Source: CAVTWJ01 sp964525605
Lineage (GTDB): Bacteria > Oederibacteriota > Muellerivitia > Muellerivitales > Muellerivitaceae
NCBI GenBank assembly: GCA_964525605.1
Contig: CAZGKT010000014.1
Span: 11,727 to 75,726, forward strand
Length of the DNA stretch: 64,000 nt
Direction of reading: 5' to 3'
This document shows positions 60,485 to 64,000 of this stretch, one piece after another. The translations under genes were made by a program, and so were the position numbers. Positions within the stretch are counted from its first letter, which is position 1. Each line of letters begins with the position of its first letter. A model generated the notes under the pieces. It saw only the letters and a program-made list of their open reading frames with translations, made no database searches and was not told where the DNA came from.

Positions 60485-61801
60485 ATGAAATCGAATCAAC
60501 CCACTTATTTTTTATTTTTCCTTTCGATCTTTTTTTGTTCCTCCCTTTGCTTGGCCGTGGAAACAATCAATCCCAGCTCAAGTCAGACAAACCCACTTGA
60601 TATTACAAATCCTTTTGGCCGTGCTTCCGCCATGGGTTCGGCTTTTGTAGGAGTTGCGGACGATGCCTCCGCTCTTTTCTCAAATCCGTCCGGCCTTTCT
60701 TCCCTCCAAAGGGGCGAAATTGCATTCAATAGTGATATTTGGCTAGTGAATACTTTTGTGGAAACGGCTGATTTTGGAATCCCGCTCGGAAATGGTTGGG
60801 GTTTAGGCTTGGGGTTCAATTATTTGGATTATGGTACCTTTGAGGGACGGGATGAAACTGGCTCCCTCTCCGGAACCTATACGGCGAGCCGTTGGAACGC
60901 AACCTCAGGCTTTGGATATGAAGTCACTCGAGGCTTAGCATTGGGAGTAAGAATGCTTTTCGATGAATCCAACTTTGCGGGCTCTGGTAGTTCTCTCTGG
61001 TCTGGTTCGATAGGGGCCTTGTGGGATTTTAGTCCCCGATTGCGATTGGGCGCCGCATGTAACAATCTTTTATCATCTACTTCTGCAGGATCGGCCGAAT
61101 CTTCCTTTGAATTAGGATTTTCGAGCCCCATTCCACTTTCTCCCCAAAGCCGCCTCTTGGCGGCTGCGAGTGGAACCTATGAACCGAACGCGGTGAGTTA
61201 TCTTCAGGCTGGCCTAGAATTCAGCCTCAACCATCAGTTTTACCTGCAGGCCGGTTTTCAACAGGCTTTAGAAGATAATTCAGTGACGGGCTTTACGAAT
61301 CTAACCGCTGGAATAGGCTTGGAACTCAGTGACATATTCTTTGATTACGCCTATTTGCCCTATGGAGATTTGGGGGATTCTCATCGGGTGACCATAGGTT
61401 ATTTGTTTGGGTCCCCTCCCGTCCAATCCTCTCCTACTTCAACACCCAGCCCTATAAAAATTCCCACGCCCTCCTTTTCACCGACCCCCCAACCGTCCCA
61501 GGCGCCGGCGACCCTTATCCCCAATTCCCTGACGGTTCAATTTGATGTGCCCACCAGCACAGTAGCTGCGGGAAAAATATTGGAAAAAGAGGGAAAATAC
61601 AAACAAGCCTCAGATCTATATATCCAAGCCGTTCAGGAAAACCCGAAAGATGAATCGGCATGGATCGCTCTGGCGTCCCTCTACGAGCACTTGAATAAAA
61701 GGGATTACGCCATCCAGTGCTATGAACAAGCTTTGTCGTTAGATCCCAATAATCAAGATTTGATCGATCACCTTAAGAATTTAAAAACAGAAACACCTTA
61801 G
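60485..61801 (+). CDS. PorV/PorQ-like outer membrane barrel with C-terminal TPR
   Basis: About 438 residues. Signal peptide (MKSNQPTYFLFFLSIFFCSS region), then NPFGRASAMGSAFVGVADDA and SALFSNPSGLSSLQRGEIAF, the N-terminal signature of PorV/PorQ and FadL-like barrels, followed by repeating beta strands to ~residue 318. A Pro/Ser-rich spacer leads to a C-terminal TPR pair (GKILEKEGKYKQASDLYIQA; NKRDYAIQCYEQALSLDPNN). PorV in Bacteroidota shuttles type IX cargo. The TPR on the barrel is unusual. ATG 60485 after GGGGAA. Sits between the sigma/anti-sigma pair and a secreted CTD protein. Confidence 0.82.
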   Translation: MKSNQPTYFLFFLSIFFCSSLCLAVETINPSSSQTNPLDITNPFGRASAMGSAFVGVADDASALFSNPSGLSSLQRGEIAFNSDIWLVNTFVETADFGIPLGNGWGLGLGFNYLDYGTFEGRDETGSLSGTYTASRWNATSGFGYEVTRGLALGVRMLFDESNFAGSGSSLWSGSIGALWDFSPRLRLGAACNNLLSSTSAGSAESSFELGFSSPIPLSPQSRLLAAASGTYEPNAVSYLQAGLEFSLNHQFYLQAGFQQALEDNSVTGFTNLTAGIGLELSDIFFDYAYLPYGDLGDSHRVTIGYLFGSPPVQSSPTSTPSPIKIPTPSFSPTPQPSQAPATLIPNSLTVQFDVPTSTVAAGKILEKEGKYKQASDLYIQAVQENPKDESAWIALASLYEHLNKRDYAIQCYEQALSLDPNNQDLIDHLKNLKTETP

Positions 61802-61810
61802 GAGCCTTGG

Positions 61811-63088
61811 GTGAACACTTTTTTAAAAAGAAAAAGCCAATTTCAAACCAAGGCCCTGGCCGGTTTATGGTTTTTGTTATGGATAACCTGGATTCCCGGC
61901 GTTCAAGCCCAAACCCCGGCCCCGACCGTAAGTTGCAGCGCTTGTGAAACCTCGAGTTTTGAATATGGGACGGGAGTGGCTGGGTCTGGTGTGAGCCAAA
62001 TGGACTGGAGCCGAGGGATTAGACTGAACAGCGCAGGAACGAGCCTGATCGTCGCGGACCAGGGGAATTACCGGGTGGATGTGTTTCCGGTGGGGAGTGG
62101 AGCCGCCCAGACGTTCACGGCAGTGGACTCGGTGAAGAACCCGAATGGGCTGAGTTATCCCTTTGGGGTGGGAGGGGATGCGGCCGGGGATATCTATGTG
62201 GCGGATTTCACGGGGAACCAGGTCATCGAGATGAGCGGCACGGGGTCGGTGCTGGTGGCCTACCGAACGGGATTGAACCAACCGACGGATGTGACGTTTG
62301 ACAGTCAGGGGAACCTTTACATATTGGATTTGACGAAAATCACGAAACTGGGCCCTGGTTTCTCGGGAACACCGGTGATGTTTGGTAACGGCGCGGTGAG
62401 TGTTGCGGCTGGGATTTGCGTGAGGGGAACGGACGTATTTGTAGCGGATTCACATAACAATAGGGTGGATTGGTGGACAAATTCAGGTGCGGGGCCGATG
62501 AGTGTGGTTTATACCACGCCCAACTGGCTTCCCACCGCACTTGCCTTTGATGCCACGGGAAGATACGCCTATCTGGCGGAACAAGCGAACCAATTGGAGG
62601 TGTTTGACACGACGGGAGGAGTATGGACTAAGGTGGCGGGGTGCCTGAATTCCAACTATGGTGCGCTAGGGGGCGTGGCGGTGGACGGGAGCGGGAATTT
62701 TTTCCTCTCGGAAACACAGAATGCCAATGCGCAGAAATTCGGCCCTATTGACTGTCTCCCGACACCGCTCGCCACTCAAACGCCGGCTAATAGTGGTTCC
62801 AATCTCTCGGGGTTGGAGGAATGTTTTGTCTATCCTTCGCCTGCCAGGGGCGCCCAAGCCACTGTTTCATACCAAATGCAAGAAAACGGAAATGTCTTGT
62901 TGAAAATATGGAACGAAAAGGCCGAATTAGTGGCCACCGTAACGGATTCCAAATCGACGGGGGTTCAAACAACACCCTTTTCCATTTCTGGTTTTGCCAC
63001 TGGGGTTTATTTCTATTCGGTTGTTATAAATTACGATTCAGGAAAGTCTGAGAAAATCAGTCCTCAAAAGTTCGTTATTCTTCATTAA
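61811..63088 (+). CDS. Secreted NHL-type beta-propeller protein with FlgD/T9SS-like C-terminal domain
   Basis: 425 residues. Signal peptide cut near VQAQ. Residues ~40-320 hold NHL-like repeats: GIRLNSAGTSLIVADQGNYR, GNLYILDLTKITKLG and GVAVDGSGNFFLSE. The last ~90 residues (VYPSPARGAQATVSYQMQEN; GFATGVYFYSVVINYDSGKS) resemble both FlgD Ig-like domains and the type A sorting domain of type IX secretion cargo. It lies ten bases after the PorV-like gene, the expected partner of such a domain. GTG start, ribosome binding site TTAGGAG. Surface-located by inference. Confidence 0.8.
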   Translation: MNTFLKRKSQFQTKALAGLWFLLWITWIPGVQAQTPAPTVSCSACETSSFEYGTGVAGSGVSQMDWSRGIRLNSAGTSLIVADQGNYRVDVFPVGSGAAQTFTAVDSVKNPNGLSYPFGVGGDAAGDIYVADFTGNQVIEMSGTGSVLVAYRTGLNQPTDVTFDSQGNLYILDLTKITKLGPGFSGTPVMFGNGAVSVAAGICVRGTDVFVADSHNNRVDWWTNSGAGPMSVVYTTPNWLPTALAFDATGRYAYLAEQANQLEVFDTTGGVWTKVAGCLNSNYGALGGVAVDGSGNFFLSETQNANAQKFGPIDCLPTPLATQTPANSGSNLSGLEECFVYPSPARGAQATVSYQMQENGNVLLKIWNEKAELVATVTDSKSTGVQTTPFSISGFATGVYFYSVVINYDSGKSEKISPQKFVILH

Positions 63089-63252
63089 CAAATTAAGCCA
63101 TAAATAATCCGTCTATTGATCTAAGGTCAGCTAGCTTGGTCGCGCTTTATCGGTAAATCCCTCTCAAAAACGTCTCACCCTCTTTTTAAAAAAATAAGCA
63201 AAAATTTTTGGAATAAAACCCGCCCCTGACGCTCTAGGGAAAGAGTGGAATA

Positions 63253-63282
63253 TGGCCATAAAAACGGTTCGGCCATTTTTTG
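63253..63282 (+). terminator. Rho-independent terminator
   Basis: ATGGCC (63253-63258) pairs with GGCCAT (63272-63277), loop of 13, T-run to 63282. It separates the NHL-type gene from the small secreted protein gene that follows. Confidence 0.72.
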
Positions 63283-63331
63283 AAAAAGTCATTCGATGAC
63301 AAGAGTGGAATTGTATTTCAGGGAGGGCTGG

Positions 63332-63679
63332 ATGAATCGACGGATCGTATGGATAACGACATTATGTTTGATTGGACAGATGGGATTAGCTTGGGCCCAA
63401 ACGAAGCAAATCTCCGCGCATCAACCTTCTCTCGGCACCCCTGCCGACTCCAGCGCCCAAATTTTAAATAAAAGGTGGATGGCGCTTAAAAGGCAAATTC
63501 AGTCGGATATGAGAAACGGCAAGTTAACTCGCTATCAAGCCGGCGAAATGATGGCGAAATTAAAGGCCGTGCATCATCAGTCTATGCAATTGAAGAAACA
63601 AACCACCAAACGCCAATTGACGTCCGACCAGGAAACGCAGGTCAATAAGCAATTGGACGAAATCGCGACGAGTCTTTAA
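63332..63679 (+). CDS. Small secreted helical protein of unknown function
   Basis: About 115 residues. Signal peptide (RRIVWITTLCLIGQMGLAWA), then a basic helical part with KLTRYQAGEMMAKLKAVHHQ and TSDQETQVNKQLDEIATSL, resembling the helical hairpin of small periplasmic proteins such as CpxP/Spy-type only in size and composition. No specific family. ATG 63332 follows GGGAGGG, better than the upstream in-frame start at 63296. Its own transcript by position after the terminator at 63253. Could be periplasmic chaperone-like; weak inference. Confidence 0.65.
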   Translation: MNRRIVWITTLCLIGQMGLAWAQTKQISAHQPSLGTPADSSAQILNKRWMALKRQIQSDMRNGKLTRYQAGEMMAKLKAVHHQSMQLKKQTTKRQLTSDQETQVNKQLDEIATSL

Positions 63680-63732
63680 GCCAATTCGAAGCTGAATCAA
63701 AAAAATGATTATTTATGGGTAAAGAGGTTGGC

Positions 63733-64000
63733 ATGACAAGATTGACGGGAATAGAACCTCTTCGCGTTGAAAAAAACTTTTTCCTAATTATTTTATTTTC
63801 CGTTCTATCTTTCGGCTTATTTTTAGCTTCGACCGTTCATGCGCAAGTCCAACCGGTTCGTGGTGCTTCTGGCGATTTTTGGGCGGACGTGGTGTTGGGT
63901 CAACCTGACTTTTCTGGAACAAGCCTGCATGCCACCAATCAAACTCTCTTTAGGCCCGGTGGGGTCTTTGTCGACACCCGCTCGAATCCCCAACGCCTGT
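63733..64000 (+). CDS. Secreted NHL-like protein (5' part, runs off window)
   Basis: An ATG at 63733 behind AAGAGG opens a frame of 89 codons to the window end. The N-terminus has a signal peptide (LIILFSVLSFGLFLASTVHA) cut before QVQPV. The mature part begins ADVVLGQPDFSGTSLHATNQ and FRPGGVFVDTRSNPQR, the wording of NHL-repeat surface proteins found in several candidate phyla, in which GQPDF marks each repeat. A second such protein beside the 61811 gene suggests a local family. The C-terminus, and so any sorting domain, is outside the window. Confidence 0.75.
   Translation, partial: MTRLTGIEPLRVEKNFFLIILFSVLSFGLFLASTVHAQVQPVRGASGDFWADVVLGQPDFSGTSLHATNQTLFRPGGVFVDTRSNPQRL

Noticed and set aside
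1..64000. tRNA, rRNA, phage, integrase, transposase, CRISPR or toxin-antitoxin genes
   Set aside because: None of the characteristic sequences or protein families was seen on either strand in reading the window.

Overview
The window reads as a chromosomal segment of an uncultured Gram-negative, didermic, respiring bacterium. It carries complex I genes, a succinate dehydrogenase of the mycobacterial Sdh1 type, a ferredoxin-linked 2-oxoacid oxidoreductase, a futalosine-pathway menaquinone gene (mqnD), a type IV pilin-like protein, a PorV-like outer-membrane barrel and several lipoproteins. Very long Thr/Ser/Pro stalks, frequent TTG/GTG starts and FlgD-like C-terminal domains recall candidate phyla such as FCPU426, Elusimicrobiota, Goldbacteria or Firestonebacteria. 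That placement is inference; no rRNA or universal marker is present to settle it.

Layout. 1-5160: end of a nuo operon (nuoK end, nuoL, nuoM, nuoN). 5191-8366: PIG-V-like glycosyltransferase, thiamine-binding-like protein, pilin and a secreted protein. 8594-16597: central carbon and redox block korA-korB-(terminator)-4x[4Fe-4S] ferredoxin-FNR-sdhC-sdhA-sdhB. 16598-17570: AT-rich gap holding a possible 15-residue Lys/Ala peptide gene with its own terminator. 17571-28294: mostly membrane functions (6-TM PAS protein, EamA exporter, COG2907 oxidoreductase plus fatty acid desaturase, DUF4337, CstA, MFS, GT39-like glycosyltransferase). 28317-35812: polysaccharide locus with an AraC regulator divergent from a stalked alginate-lyase-family lipoprotein, then a GH44 enzyme with two N-terminal binding modules, then an SDR. 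36030-39236: VWA and AAA+ pair. 39504-49580: mixed housekeeping (double ThyX, HAD, stalked cupredoxin lipoprotein, MqnD, GIY-YIG, Nudix-DUF309, QueG, MtnD/MtnB, SRPBCC). 49862-55169: MoeB-rhodanese, TPR lipoprotein, acyltransferase, DUF4149, 2Fe-2S ferredoxin, peroxiredoxin. 55507-58935: coiled-coil protein, an enhancer-binding-like regulator lacking GAFTGA, isocitrate dehydrogenase. 59125-64000: ECF sigma factor, membrane anti-sigma-like protein with FlgD-like outer domain, PorV-like barrel with TPR, NHL-type secreted protein with a FlgD/T9SS-like C-terminal domain, a small secreted protein and the start of another NHL-like protein.

Working together: KorAB would reduce ferredoxin, FNR would pass electrons to NADP, Sdh and complex I would feed a menaquinone pool made through MqnD, and Icd supplies 2-oxoglutarate plus NADPH. 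The AraC-lyase-GH44 group suggests plant or algal polysaccharide use. The most system-like novelty is the sigma/anti-sigma/PorV-TPR/CTD-protein block at 59125-64000. Four palindromic dispersed repeats lie between 35.8 and 49.7 kb; one supplies the C-terminus and stop codon of a nuclease gene. No rRNA, tRNA, CRISPR array, insertion sequence or prophage was found.
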